Source: Hondaea fermentalgiana (lineage: Eukaryota > Sar > Bigyra > Thraustochytrida > Thraustochytriidae). From it: DNA of 64,000 bases. Below, piece after piece: positions 1 to 15,000 of the stretch; the first letter of the stretch is position 1, and each line of letters opens with the position of its first letter. Where the stretch lies: contig NPFB01000056.1 of the NCBI GenBank assembly GCA_014084085.1, positions 256,355-320,354 of the forward strand. Direction: 5' to 3'. The translations under genes and the position numbers were made by a program. Below the pieces are notes generated by a model. That model had not been told where the DNA came from, searched no databases, and saw nothing but the letters and a program-made list of their open reading frames with translations.

Positions 1-3000
1 AAAAATTGTACTGCGCTTCTAGCCAAATGCAAATCGTCGCGCGCGCTAGACTCGGGCGTACTCTCAGGTCGAAGTGCACTCAAGAGCTCCTTAAAAGTGG
101 ACAGAACTTCACTGCATGACGGTAAAAGACTTTCATACTTTTTGAGAAAGTTTTGCAGCTCGACAATGGACCGTACGCTAGTCGCCTCCTCCAATCCCGC
201 CCTGATGAGTGCAGCACGGTTCTTCACTGAAGACTTGATTGACTTGTCCACTTTTGAGAGCTTCACGACCTCAATGAAAGACTCCAACACCTTTAGTGCT
301 TGCTTTGGTGCCAGTACGGACTTGACAGCCTCAAGGCGCTTCTGCTGTTGCTCGGATGCCTCACCGGCTTGCTGCAAGCAGAACTCTGCAAACGCGAAGT
401 TTGAGTCGCGTTTTCCTTCATGTAGCAAACGCACCGCATTTGTGAACTCATGGGGATTGGCGGCACTTGAGCCAGGCGTACATTGTGCACTGAAGACAAC
501 ACTCCTAGCTTTGGTCACTGACTCTTGCCATCTCTCTCGTCTTTCACGTTTCCTACGCTGCTGTAGCATCCTGAGACGATCCATCACGAAATCCTCCCCA
601 GATAGACTGTCAAGATCAAACGATTTGCCGTCAAATAGGAGAGCCTTCTCTACAGCATCTTCCGGGCAATCCGCAAGTTCCGCGAGCTTCTTCAAAATGT
701 TGTGAGCGGTCAGTGCTGCCTCTTCGTCGGCTAAAAACTCAGCGTCTCTCGCCACAGCAGGCGAGGCAGGTGGTGTTGAAGTGCTGGGAGCTGGAGGCAC
801 AGGGGGTCGTCCAGCGCTTTGTACGAGAAGTCCATGCAACGTCCCTTCGCGGATCTGCTTCATGAGCGTCTTCAAGCCCTCATATACTTTCAAGAGCACT
901 TCATCTTTCTTGAATGGCTCGTAATCTTTTTCTGAAAACAAAGCCTTCTTTGTGTTCTTCTCATTGCGCTCAGCTTCCCGATCCGATACGAACAACTCTC
1001 CGTGGAGGACGAATCGCGCGAGCAAGACGCCGCTTCCCACAGGACCTAATCCTTGTTTGAAAAGCCTTGCCTGGCTGCGCTCCTCTTCGGTGAAAACCAA
1101 CTGGCACACTGCGTAATGAAAGTTTGCATGTATAGTCTCCAAGATCATCCCAAGAAACCCGAGGTTATCGGCACGGGGCAACGCATCATGCAAGAGCCCC
1201 AAAAGGTCCTTAGGAGTAACGTTGCGTCTGCAAAGATTGCTGGCTGTCTGGCGGATCCAATCGCTTTGCAGGTTTTGAAGTGCTGCTTCGATCAGACGCT
1301 TCTGTACTCGCTTGCTCTCGACGCCAGACTTTGACAAGCAAAACTCAACCAGTGTTTGTGAACAACTCGGGTTGACAGAGTCCCCGCGACTCTTGCTTGC
1401 CCGCTTCACCGTCAGTGCGGCACGTAGAATGTCGGTGCTCTCAACAGGCCGGTCTTCCGATGTTTCCGCCAGCTTGAGCCACGAAGCGAAGAGTGGCCGC
1501 CCAGTGTAACAACCCGAGTCGAGATTTCCAAAAATGGATTCAACCAGTCCACGCGGAGTGGTGTCTTCTTTAATCAGCACACAGTCCATGAAGCGCTCCC
1601 AGAGATGAGGCAGAGGGTTTGCCATGGTGCCCTTGCCCTTCGCAAATAGCTGATCGATCGAGAGGAGTCGAGCCACATTCACGCGAGCCTCATTTTGTCC
1701 ATCTTGCAGGCAGGACTTTGCTACAAAAAGCGCCCACGCACTGAAATCGCCCATGTTCTCCTTGATGTGTTTAGTGATGAACAGAACGGCACCATCAACT
1801 GACGGACCCTCGAGAGACTCCCGCATGAGCTCAAGAACGTCCGTGAAGGAAGCTGACGCGTCACGCACGCACACACGGAAAATGGTCTCCGCCACCAGTT
1901 CGGGGACGAAACCCCCCATGCGGATCCGATCAATGAGTTCTGACCGCGGTCTGCCCAGATCTCCCGCGCTGAAGCCCTTGATCATCGCTGAGGTTTTCCG
2001 CTCATCCACGCGCACATCCATCAATAGGCCATGCGAAACCCCAGTGCACACATCGCCATCTGGTCCAAAGTAAGCCTCGGACTCAGCGGTAAAACGAGCG
2101 AGGACAAGACAAAGCTGCTCAGGCAGTTTCGACTTCTTCTCGTCCTTCTCGCTCTCATTTTCGCTTTGCGATTCTGCCACTGCGGTGTCGAGCTTTAGCT
2201 TCAGCTCCCAAGCAGCGCCCTTCTTGATGCCTCCGCGAGCTTGAAAGGGTCCAAACGCTACCGAACTCTCAGTTTCAGCTTTGTCGGATTGCCTCATCCT
2301 GAGAGACGGACTGTTGACCTCGCAATTCTTCTGCAGGATAGTTACGTCTCTGTCTTTATAGGTCAGGATACTCGTACCCGACTCGTTGAAGACTCCGAAC
2401 GAAGCTGCGACTTCCTGACCAGCCACAACAGCCTTCACGCTAGCCGAAGTGACATCCCTTCTGCTGCCTGACTTTAAATTGAAGAAGCCGAGCTTTGGCA
2501 CGGCGAGATGAACCTTGACCCCACTGCGGCCATTTACGCGAAGGAAAAACGGACGATCCAGACAGCCTTCGCTCCAGAATGGCACCATTACCTCCGCTTG
2601 AAACTTGCGCTTGGTCAAAGATGCGACGTGTATCTGTGTTTTGGTGCGTACAGACAAATTCTTCTTGCCTGACAGCTTGCTGACACTGACGCCGTCAAAC
2701 ACCATGGTTTTGCCTTTTCCAATGTTTTCCACGTCCACCGAATGATGATGTAGCGTGCTAGGACGGATATCATTCAGCGAAACCCGAAGATCTTCGACAG
2801 GCTGGAGCGCCTCCACCTCACAGGGTCCAATCTTTCCTTTGAGAGTAATCTCAATATCTTTCTGGCCCAAAGCTTTGACCAAGAGCTTCCCTTGCGGAAT
2901 AGAGGCCTGAGATTGTGTGCCATGAGAGACGAGCAGCAACCGAATGTACCCAGTTGTGTTTGCGGCAAGCTGCAAATGTTCTGTTACTACAACAAATGCG

Positions 3001-6000
3001 TAGTCGGGCTTCTTGGTGGTCTTGCTTGCGAAATCAAGGACGACGTCAAGCCCAAGACTGAGCGCACTGTAATTGCGAATCTCCAGGAACGCTTCGCTGG
3101 TCTGGCCTGGAGCAATATGTGGAAAGGTGACCTCGGAAGTTGCCACAGCGCGTCCCAGGGGCACCTCGACAGCGTGCTTAACAGATCTGCTGTTGATGTT
3201 CACAGTTTCAACACTCACCACTGCAAATGCTGCATCCGGGGCGTACGTGGTGGGCGCAGGCTTCGATTCTCCAGGAGATATGGGCAGACTTTTAGCATGC
3301 TTCGACGCGTCTGAGAACGTTGAGGCAAGAAGGAGCTTAACCCTTTCCTCTCCATTATTCTGGATTTGCAACGTATTCGCTCCCCAGACATCTTGAAACC
3401 AAAGCTTCCCGCTGAGATTCCAGGTCGCACCGGGTGCACTCTTTGGATCCATGCAGAGATGCGAAGGCAGGCAGATTGGCTTTGATGGGAAATTCTGCAT
3501 CTCTCCATGAGTCTCTCCCATCGTGGCGATTGCAAAGCAGGGTAGGAGAAGCCTTCCTTGCACAGGTACATGAGACACCATATCTGGACCAGCGCAAACC
3601 ACCAAAGAACCCTCAAGCGTTCGGCCACGCAACGTGCTCACCCGGACGTGGAGTTCAGTCGACGATTGGTCTCCACTCGATTGACCATCAATCCAGAACT
3701 GAACTTCGTCACCATAGGTCGAAGACGAGTCTCTTGAGCCGCAAGAAAGCTCCATCTTCGCCGACGTGTCAGAGGGCTGAACCGCCACTTTGAGGAAGAC
3801 AGGTGTCCGACTCAGATTGCACAGCTTGAGGGTTTTGTACTCCCACAGCGGCTTGATTGTGGCTGCGAGGTCGCCAAAATCAACGACCGGGGTCGAAAAT
3901 TTGATCACTTGCTCTTCGATGGTCGCCGCGAAATGGACAAGGTGTTCTTCGCTGGACACCACCGCCTCGTCGTCCGCATCGGCTTTGCGAATCTTCAAGC
4001 GAGCCCCAAACGAGTATTCCCCGAGGCACGCTCCACAGTCAAGGACGCACCGCACGACTGCCTGTTGATGTTTTCGAACGATGATCTTTTTCTCAGGTTC
4101 GAAGTGAAAAGGCATATCGAGTGCGGGGCCGCCATGGGAGGATTCAGGACTCGCAGATTCTTCCAGCGAAAATAGAATGCGGACATCGCTGGAGGTCGTA
4201 TTCTCAAGCATGAGATGTACAACTGCAGATGTATCCGCTTGAATGACAGGGCCGAAGTTCACTCTACTCGTTGAGGAAGAGAAGCCCAACTCAGTTCCCG
4301 TGTGCTTGATGTTGATGCGACAAAGTGACGCATCTGACAGCGAATTTGCACCTTCGAATACTCCAAAGCGCTCTGCGGCAGACAGCTGCACGGAAACCTT
4401 ATCAGTCTTCGTCTCGATATCAGATGCGGCAGAGAGGAGTTTTAGACGCTGGTCTTGCATGTCGAGCGCCATGGTCACACTTTGGCATGCTTTACGTAGC
4501 TGCCATGTGGTCAGATACTGATGGTCCTGACCATCTTTGCTGGAATTGCGATGTCTGGGGATGAATAAATTTCTGACAATGCTCAGGCACTGGCGCGCCT
4601 GCTTCACTTCCTCTTTCTGGAGACCCTGCTTTGTAAAGACATATACTCGAAGTGTGTACGCGACCAGACTTGAAATCTGATGCATGAGTCTCTTGTGAGC
4701 TGCAAAAGTTGCCTCTACACGAGAAATTTCGTTGTCAGCAAAGCTCTGCACGATGTGTTGCTGACGTTTGATCCTGGGCTTCGAGAGAAACCACGACCAG
4801 CTAAGATCCTCTTTGTAAGACTCTGCGGCGCTTTGCTCGAGACTTTGAAGGAGGCTAGCGAAGTCTCTTCCACATGTATGGAGGACAACTGGGGTCCACT
4901 TATCGGCAAGAAGACGCAGAACTTCCTGCGCGCTTTCAAAGTTGATGTCAGACTCACCAGATGGTGCTTGCGACACCAGATTATCAACAGCCATTTTCAG
5001 CTGGTTTCGCTGGTCACACACACCCTCGCGCCAAGCAGCAAGCTCAGCCAGAGCTCTTTGGGCTCTCTTGACTGATTTAGGCGTTCTGCGGATCCTTTCA
5101 ATATCTGCATCGCGCTTCTTTTCCAGGGCTTGTGTTGCTGCCGCTTTGCTAATCCCTGGAGGACTGACTCCGCAGTTTCCGTGAGTAGGTTTGGACTCTT
5201 GCCAATCAAACCGAGCTCCATCGAGTTCTTCGAGACGCTTGGTGGCTGGGTTGCTCGGCGTGATGAAGAGACTCGTTAACCCATCATAAATCTTTGCACC
5301 GAAGCCCCTATTAGCTGGTCTCTTTTTGAGAGTCAGGTCGCTTCTCGAAAAGTTAAGGGTGAAAGAATCTGGATCGTCAGGCTTTGCCCCGTCTTGCTTT
5401 TTGCCAGAGTACTTCACCTCATGCCAATAGTCTTCGAAGTTCGAGACATCGATCGAAATTTCTATGGGTGATGCATTTCCATGCAAGTCGAACGTCTCGC
5501 TACGCGGTAGCTTTGGCTCAGAACTGCCTTTTGCCCCGGCTACATTCAAGACGCCTGAAATTTCACCTGCCTGACTCGAGCTCGAATCACCTTTTGGTCC
5601 CCCTTTTTCTGTCTTCTCGTAGATTTTGAGCGTGAGCTTCGATGGAAGCTTCCCTGAAGAGAACTTCGGGAATGTGATGGACCATCGGTTTCTGGAACCC
5701 TTTTTGAGTTTCCACTCATTGAATTCGCCGCGAAATGTGACGTTCTCCCCAATCACCCATAGTTTGGACGTTGCTTTTTGAAAAAACCAGTCAATCTTGT
5801 TGCGCCGAGAGATATTCCCGTCAAGTTTCAGAAGGGTTCCCAGCTCATGTTCAGAGAGCAAAATGTTCTTCAAAACGCAATGATAGGCGAGCGATGTCAA
5901 GAGTTCGACTTCAACGGAGTCAAGATCTCTACCCGTTGCTTCCCATGTTTGATATTTCCTTTCGAACTCCCCCAGAGCGTGTTCACGTTTCTTTTGAGCG

Positions 6001-9000
6001 ACTTCGATGGCCTTCAGACGACCCGCTAGCTTTTTCTCAAAGTTGTTCATCGCAAGATCAACTTCCCACTCCTTTTCTTGAGACAGAGCCGCGTTGAGTT
6101 TCTCTATCTCGCTTTCGATTCGTGGTCCTCCGGGGTAGTGACCGTGCAAATCGTTAATGGACTTCATCTTCTTGATTGCAGCCCGCATCCTCGACGAGCA
6201 CCGAGCGACAGAGTGTTCGAGAACACGATTTAAGTTTTTCTTCACCGTGGCACTGATGCCCTCGGATGTAGGTGCCTGAAGCACACCGAGAGTGTTCTCG
6301 CAGACGTCAGCAAAGTCTTTCACGACGTCTGAGATACCAAAAGGAAGTTCATCATCGATATCATCGAGCAGCGAGACGTGAATAGCTGCAAAACAATCAT
6401 GGGCAGCAGAAGCGAGCAAGTTGACGGCTCCATCGTGATTTATCGCTTGGACAGGTACATTTTTCACCTGAGGTTGCTTCACCAAGGCTCGCTGAAAGAA
6501 ATCTTCGAGCCAGGCACACGTGTACAGTAATGCTTCACGTGCAAACAAGAAAACAGCACGTCGCAGGCTCTGCACTTGCAAACTATCCGATGTCGCGCAG
6601 CACATTTCCAAGATCTCTGACGTCCTAGCGCTGAGTCGATGAGCAAGCTTGACGGTCTCACTAGGCTTATTCTCAAAATCGCCCGTCCATTTCTTGGCTT
6701 CCTTGACAGTAGCTTCAAAGGCTACCAGAAACGAGGTATGCTCTGGGAACGTCTCCGGTGACCAAGTCGAGCGCGAAGAGTCGAAAATGTAATGCTTGAA
6801 ATGCTTGGCAACGTAAGCAAGAGACAACGAGGTTTGCTTGTATGTGTCAAGACCCTTTTGCAGTGATCGGGACAGTTGAAAGCTACTGCTGGGAACCTTA
6901 AACGCTGTGCAGGCGACAGAGCGGTTAATGCTCCAAACGAGGACCGCGTCAATCTGATTGGAGAGAAGTGCCGATGTTTTGACGACCTGAGTAGCCCAAT
7001 CGAGCTTCAGAAAGTAAGCGTCCCCACTTCGCCTCAGCCGACTTTCAAAATCCGTGGTAAGGCCAGCTTGTTCGCTTTGGCTTGCCTTCGTCATGGCCGC
7101 ACCCTGCAAAAGTGCGTATGCGAGCTGATTGACGAAGGCACTCGCATCCCTGATAATCTCCTTTAGGGATTCGCTGCGAACTTTTTCTTGTGCCCCTAAC
7201 AGCTTGTTGGAAGCATTGAGCACCTCCTGACCTGCCCTCACTACATCCGCCATTGCGCCATCACTCTGGCACATCTTCTCGAGTCCACGGAGGGACGCCT
7301 TTGCGAAATCCATGCTCTTACGCGCACAGTCAATATCCGACGCAATGGGCGGCGAGACAGAATCGAAGATCCGTGTGCAGTTGTCCCAGCTCTGCTTTTG
7401 CTTCTTTGCATGTTCAGAGGGCTCTGAACTGTGCTTGCCAGTGTACTCGCAAAGTAAACTGTATGTGTCGAGCTGAAACTTTGGCAGGTCTTCGAGACGT
7501 GACACCTGTCCACGTCCAGAATCTTGAATGGCACGTTGCGTCAGTCGAAGAGCCTTTCTGATGACTCCGCGGCACTCAACGAGTGCCTCGCCTTCCAGCA
7601 TTCTTTTTGTGTCCTCCTCAAGATTTTCCAGGGCATCGATCGCCATGCTATGCTTTTCTGGCTCGAACATGCAGGCATCCGCGGTCATGTATGCCTCCAG
7701 AAGCAAGCCTGTCACAGCGTCCTTCTTCCCTTTAGGAACCACCGAACACAACTCCAAAAGGCAGAGTGGAAGGGCCCCTGGAATGCTCGGATGGACACTG
7801 CCAGGGAGAGCTTGGCGTAGAATCTGCTTGATGCCTGCAGAGTAAGCTGTTGCTCGCCGCACTCCATCAAACTCTTCGAAAATTCCTTGCTCCTGAAAGT
7901 GATAAGCATCGTAAGAGCTTGCAAGCCGAAAAAAGTTGAGGTGCACCACGTTAAGGCGCATCGTCGAAAGCTCGACAAGCTCATGATGGGATTGGACAAC
8001 CTTTCGGAGCGCGTTGTCGCATAAACGCTGAAGAGGGTGCGTGTTCTGGTCATCTGAAACTCCTTCTTCGCTTGTATCAATAGCCTCACGCAGGTACCCG
8101 ACTGAGTCCTCCGTCCCGGGAAGAGCATACCCACCTGGCGGCTGCAGAATATCCGAAAGCGCTTTCAGCGCATCTTTTCGCCCATCGCCAGAACCTTTCC
8201 TCCCGATTTGGGCCAAATAAAAAACACGTGCCCACCCACGGCAGTCTGCCGCTAGTTTCTCGAATTCAACGTCAAGCAGCTCCGTGTTTGAGGAAGACCT
8301 TGTAACTCCAGAGATCGAAGTTTTCTCATCGATGCGTGATTGACGCTGCGCGTACGCCTTCTGAAGGTCGGCACCGGCCTTCTTCATACATTTCTCTGTC
8401 GCACCGTCACGCAAACGAGGGGGAAGCTCTCTCATAAATGCGCGGTCCTTGCGTGAGGCTTCACGCGCAATTTCGATTTGATGCTCCAGGTGGGAAATGT
8501 TCCGCTCAATTTCCACCAATCGAGTATCATCGATGTTATTTTTCGGCTCGAGCTCACGCAGCATCTCCTCCAGGCGCGCATTGCCCCATGAATCAGACAA
8601 CTGGGTGTACATCAGTTCGTGAAGCCTGCTCGTCAGGTTTTGTCGCGCCTTGTGATTCTTGCCTTGTACGCTCAGCTCTTGGGGTTTGTCAACGAAAGGT
8701 GAGCTTGCACTGGGCGTACTTTTATGGGGTGGTGCTGCCTCAAGCCTCTTAAGAGCACCTTGAAACACCCATGACGTGTCCTTCATGCCAAGAGCGTCAA
8801 GCAGTTTGCGTGCTGGTTTGACGACCGTCTTCTGAAAATTTCCAGTCACGGGCAATTGTGCTGTCCAAATCCCACTCGAATCCTTCTTGAAGTAGTCAAG
8901 AACAACTTCGACGATGCTCTTAAAGGTATGCGCTGTCCCTTGCCCAATCTTCCGGCTTTGTGTGGAGAGAGAATTTGAAATCTCGTTTCGCAAGAGTGCC

Positions 9001-12000
9001 ATGAAACACTCTCCTGCGAAGTTTTGCAAGTCCTGGTAGAGCTGAGCCGCTGCCTGCTTTGCTCGAGCGGTCGGGTCGTCCGCGGTGTTCTGCAGAGTTT
9101 GGAGAATCAACTCACCGGTGAGCATCCGTTTGGTGAGCGAGGAACCTGACAAGTTCTTGATCCTTGCCAGAATCTCAGTTGCGGCGTTTGCAGAGAGGCC
9201 TTTCGCAAACGTCAGAACTTCTTTTGCCACATCAATGCAATCTTCAGCCGGTATTGCCTCCAATACATAATTCTCTACGGCCTCTAGGTATTTCTTCGAG
9301 TCCATCTCCTTTTCAAGTTTAAGCATGAAATCTTCGACTCGAAAGATGCTTCGACGCACCCTGCGAGTGAGAGCCGAAGCTTCATCTGTTGCCCGAACTT
9401 CAGCTCGAGCAGGCAGCTCTTGCACAAAACTTGCTGTTTCGGTATCCATGAGATCCGTGAGAATAGGCTGCTCGAGCTTCCCATCGGTGGAAAGGAGTGC
9501 CTTTGCTCGAAGAAGAGTATCCAGAATGTTGGAGATGCCTTCGGTCTCGGAGTTTCCTTGAGGCAGACGATGGATATGTGGAGTGGCCAACCCGCGACTG
9601 TTTATTGCCGAACGACAAATGTTCTCACGCTCCTCTTCGTATGCATAGTCTCCGGATCTTTCAGGAAGGAGACAAATGGTATGGCCTTCCCAAAAAACGA
9701 TGGCAAATGCCGATGGACCTGAAGGGTCAAGTGGGTCGACAATAAGTACGACACAGGCATCAGAGGTATTGCACAAGGGCAGAGAAACAGATGAGGAGAG
9801 AAGGCGGTTCTGGATGCACACCTTCGCGCGATCAAGAATCCAGCATTCCTTCCCAGCGCTCACAAATTCTTCCGGAGGTTCGAAGAACATCAGACTGGCG
9901 ACGAAGTTTGCGAGTGGAGATTCTATTGACTCCTTGCTCAGGTTGGAAAGCATTCGCTTCAGCTTCCAGCTGTCTGCGACGCTCCGCCTTGTTCGGATCT
10001 GACGGCGTGTTTCATTGTCAAGCGCAGACCAGGTCTCAGCAACCGACGACCAGTCTGCAGCACTCTCGCTTGACCTGTAATGATTCACGAGACTGTCAAG
10101 AAGGTGCTGCCCCAACAAATCTTTAGCACCTTCGTAGGTCTCGTCGATACAAGCGTACAGCTTTTTCTTCACCTCCGCCTCGTCTCGTTTGGCTTCTGCC
10201 TCCCTATGGCGTGCGTCTGAGAGGGTACTCTGGGAGTTTGTCGATGTTTCATCAGCCTCGTCATTGATAGCAGATGTCATCTGTGCTACTTCTTCTTCAG
10301 CTTGCTTCCGCAATGACTCCGTCTTGCGAAGTTCGTCGTACATTGTTTTGATGGTTTGCGCGCGCGTGGCACAATGCCTTGCAAGATCCGTCTCGAATGC
10401 CTGAAGAGCCGACAACATGCCGAGCCTCTCCATTTGAATAAAGGCCATGTCACCGTTGTCGGACACGTCTACATTCCAAGGTGCATTGAAATACCGTGAC
10501 AACTCGAGGGATCGGTCTCCTGCACGCGGCAAAAACCGATTCCAGATCACGTCGAGAAAGGTGATCGAACGCATAAGTTGGAATGCCTCAGATGGTGGGT
10601 CTTGAGCGGCTTCAATGATGGCGCCCAGGAGTGAGCAGATCCGCGTTGCACTTCGTTGAAGCTCCACATCGCGCTGGCCTTCAAGAGCAAAGCGTTTTGC
10701 TGACTGGCCGCCTTCTTCAAGGCCATGACTGACGCTTTCAAAATCCGACAAAAAACCTTCGCGCACAAAAGATAACCAGAAGGTCGGCTCTGTCTTCCGA
10801 TGAACGGATGTCGCTCGGCACAGATATTCCATGAGAGCTCTCACAAGGTTGTAAAGTTCCGAATCAGGAACATGCAAGCCTTGAACAACAGATGCGTAGT
10901 TGCCGAACACCGCATGAGCGCGCTCGAGAATGCAGAGTCGATCCGCCGCGTTTGTAAGCGACGTATCGTTCACAAATTTCCACAGCGCATTGTGCGCCTT
11001 GTCGAATGCAACTTTGACGGAACGGTGAATTTCCTGCAAGGTTCGAGTGTTTTGCTCGAGATCAACACCAAACGCAGCGAGTAATCCGAATTCTTCGATT
11101 TCATGTCGGGCCATGTGAGCCAGATCAGGCCGAATCTCTTTCTGAAGAAGCATTTCCACAATGTCTTTGGTCACATTCTCGCGCTCTTTTCCAGCTGGTA
11201 CACTCTCTACGAGACGAACCAGAGCCTCGCCCAATTTCGTCTCGACAAACGACATTGTTTGGATGAACGAGCGTTTCTGGCGTTTCCACGTGCGAAGCGG
11301 GTCTTCGGCAACCCCAGAACGGACAAGGTCGGTCGCCATGGATGCCTCGGCGACGTTTGAGTCCTTCAAAATCTCCACAAGACCACGCAAGGCGAGTGGG
11401 CGGCACGCCGATTGCATGCTTTCGAGGTAAATGTGCCACAACGCCCAAACGTATGCAGAAAGCGGACTTGCTCGGGATTTGGTCCTTCGCAAGTGAAATC
11501 TTCCGGTCGTCAGAACGCGAAGAAGCATGTTCAAGGAGAGACACGCGCCTCCCGCTAGCTCGAGTGTTCCGTTGTTCTCGAGCGAGCGACAATGACCGTG
11601 AAACCTACGCAGGATCTCTGCGAGTTGACCTGCGCACTCGATTCTTGGAAGCATACTGCACACGATCGTATGTAGGGTTCCGCCAGAGTTGCAGTCAGCA
11701 TCGATCGCTGGAAGCCAGAGCCGAATAACACGATTCAAGAAGGCCGACGAGAGCTTGAAGCTGTTGATGCGCTCAGCATTCGCCGTACAAAAGATGCGGA
11801 ATTCGCTGTGGATCGGGGTCGTTTGGTCGCGACCATCCGCAGTGAAGACGTCAGAGGAACCGCTCTCAAGAAGCGCCAGGCTAGGGTCTGCCTCGAAGAG
11901 CGAGTTGAGGCGTTCTAGTACCTCCGGTGGCGCGCTGTTGACGTTGTCGAGAAGTACAAAATCACCCTCGCGCATTGCCCGCACCAGCTCAGACTCCACG

Positions 12001-15000
12001 AACTGAAATGCAAGGTCGCTTGCGCTGCTTCCCACCGGAGCAGAAGACTCTTCGTCTTCTATAGTGTGCCTAATCTTGATCTCGTCGTAGACTGCTCGTT
12101 TGCTCTCAAGCTCGCACCATCGTTGCGCACGGCTAGTTCGCATGCGCAAGTGGTGACGCTCCTCCGAAGCTGCGAGACTGCTCAACACCGATGCGCTTGA
12201 CTTGAGAACTGATTGTAAACGGAGCACAGCTTCCAACAACTGCTCCACCAATTCGAGCCGGCCAGACCCACCGGACTTTGCGTTGAATGCGCGTTCGATA
12301 TCGAAAGCACCTTGGATGTCCGCGGGAAGGGCTTCGAGAACCTCCTGTGAAGGAATATGCGTTTTATTCTTGTTTTTCACAATGATTGGAAAAACGTGAG
12401 CGAGGAAGAGACGCCATCTGGACATGAGAGACTCGAAAAATGGCCGCACAGCAAGCTCTGCGTGCGTCGCGAGCTGGGCTGGGACCCATTGTCCGATCAG
12501 ATCAGACGTTTCCGTGCTGTCGGTTAAGGAAAGCACCACGAGCCTGCGCTTCATGAGACGGGCCAGCTCTTTTACAAGAGAAGTCTTGCCTGAGCCAGAG
12601 GGTCCTTCGAGCAGAACTGATCGATTGCTCTGGACAACCATGCCGAGCGCCTCTAAATGCATGAGAGTGGAGTCCGTGGGCACAAGGCCTGGAGCATCGC
12701 TTTCGTGAAGGCCCTGATTGAGATACACGGCTCCGATTCGCAAGGAGCCAGTGACAGAGCGATCAAGCTCACGAGTAACACGAGCTTGTAGAAGGTCCTC
12801 CACAGGGAGGTGTTTGTCAAGAACCTGATTCGCAAGTACTTGCTCTTCCGCACTTTGCAGGCCATCGACATAAACGATCGAGGCCAGCCTCTTGAGAATA
12901 ACGGAACGAATGTCTGTTTGCAAAGGAACATTTTCACTCGCGAAGTGATCCGTGATATTGGCTGCATTTCCAGCGAGAAGGTCCCGGAGTTTCATCAGAT
13001 CGCGCAAATTGAAACCGCAGCCACCGTGGCCCTTGCCAATCTTTTTTTGTGACGCTAAGTCCTGAAGGTCCCAGTGAATTTCGAAAAGTGCCTCTAAATG
13101 ATGAAACATGAGTACCTCTTCCTCAATGAGCTTTTTAAATGCACTCTGGAAGATGTCAAAAAGCTCGTCGCGATTGTACTCCCCCAAGCGAACAACAGAA
13201 AAGAGATTCTCGATCGATCGCGGGAGCTTGGCGCGACCTCCTCCAACACCAACAGGATTCATTGTGGCAAAGACTTGCAGGTTGTGGATCGCAATGTCTT
13301 CGTTTGACCCGGGAACCTTGAAAGTGCCTCGCCCGGAGAAAACGGGCGCGATTGCTTCAAGGGTCTCTGGGGGCGCGAGATTGAGCTCGTCTAGCAGAAG
13401 CCACTTTTTCGATTTCAGCGCTTCAATAAGAGGTCCGTCCTGCCATTCAAAGACGCGTTTCCCGTCCTCTGTGCTGCGGGGAATAATGCTTCCGAAGAGC
13501 TGCTCCGGCGTAGTGTTGGCAGAAAAGTTGATGCGCTTGACCTCGAACCCAAGCAGACGCGCAACTGCTTCAACCGAAGCAGTCTTCCCGATACCCGGAG
13601 GGCCTTCAAGGAGAAGCGGACTTTGCGCTGAGATTGCAGCAAAAATTCGGGCCACATTTTGCACAGCAGTTTTCGTTACATGCAAGCCGAAACGTTCCAT
13701 GCTGGACCTCTGCGAAACTGAATCATTCATTCTGGCGACAAGGCCGCCGTATTCACACCGAATCAAACGCCCGTCTTTGTGTTCAATTTCCTGGAAAGGC
13801 GATCGCAGAATTTCCTCGGAGGGTTCAGCGAAGAGAGCGTCAAGATCTTCCGCTGGATTCACCCGCGCAATGACATTCTTTACGTCACTCAGAGCATTTA
13901 GTCCCACGTGAGCCGCTCCATCGAGAAGAAGAAAGCGCATACCAAGCACGGCGAGGCGAGAACGGTCATCTGCTCCTTCAAGGCCATGTTCAGACTGAGC
14001 AGCGACAAATCTGCAAACCCTGAGCAAGTCACTGATCGTACTACGCTTTCCGGCCGGCGTTTGCTTCCATTCGAGCAGGACATTGATCAGGTGTTTTGCA
14101 AGAGCAACGTTGGCAGGCGCTCCGCCCCCGAGAGCATGCGCGAGAATATGCGTGATGTCCCTCGTGGCGTCCATCGTGATCTCTTGACCTTCGCGGACTT
14201 GAGGCAAGAGAGCTGGAACATGGATCTCCGTGAATCTTGACCGTGTCGCAGGACTAATGTTTCGAAGTTGTTGGCCTTCTGCATAGTGAACCGTTGCGAA
14301 GACTTGAAAGTCTGACGAAATGGCAATGTCTTGACCGCTTGCTGCCCGGGCAACATCTTCAACGAGCGTGAACGCGGGCTCAGGCTCAAACACGCTATTA
14401 AGCCGCTCTGGAACAGCTTGGTCAGGAAGGTCAAAGTCCTCGAAGAGAATCGGCACTCCCGCGGACAAAGCAGACGTGACTGGGCCCTCACGAAAAGCAA
14501 AAATTGGGTCCCCAGAGGCGCTTTCGACAACTTGTTGAACCTGTGCGTGCAGCCTCTCAGCATGCTCCAACTCTTTGTCGTCATCTGGGAGGCACTCACG
14601 CATGAGGTCAATCGTCGTTATCACTTCGCTGACGCAGGCTTGAAAAGCCAGAGTATTGCCTCGTGCAGAACGATTCATGAGCTGCATACGGTGAAGGATT
14701 TCGAGGTCGAAAACGTTTTCGTCAGCATTTTTATTGTCGGCGTCACTGACGTTATCACTCTCATCATCCGACACCGATTCATAGCGCTGAGGTTGCGACG
14801 CCGAAACATTTTCACGCAAAAAGGAAGAGCTCTTTGCATTTCTCTTTGCATCTCCTTTGTCATCGCTGGAATCGTCAGAAGCAAATGGATCTTCCACACC
14901 CTTGCTCTCGTCCGGAGCCTGATCTACCTCGTCATCAGAGCTCAAGAACGGATCATCTGGACCATCTTTAAGCGTGGAAGGTGGAGGGGCCAGCGGTGCT

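Noticed and set aside
97..13911. Many plus-strand frames of 60-280 codons across the giant-gene region
   Set aside because: They lie antisense to a single uninterrupted minus-strand frame with clear AAA+ motifs. Their composition is Ser/Arg-rich and no domains appear.
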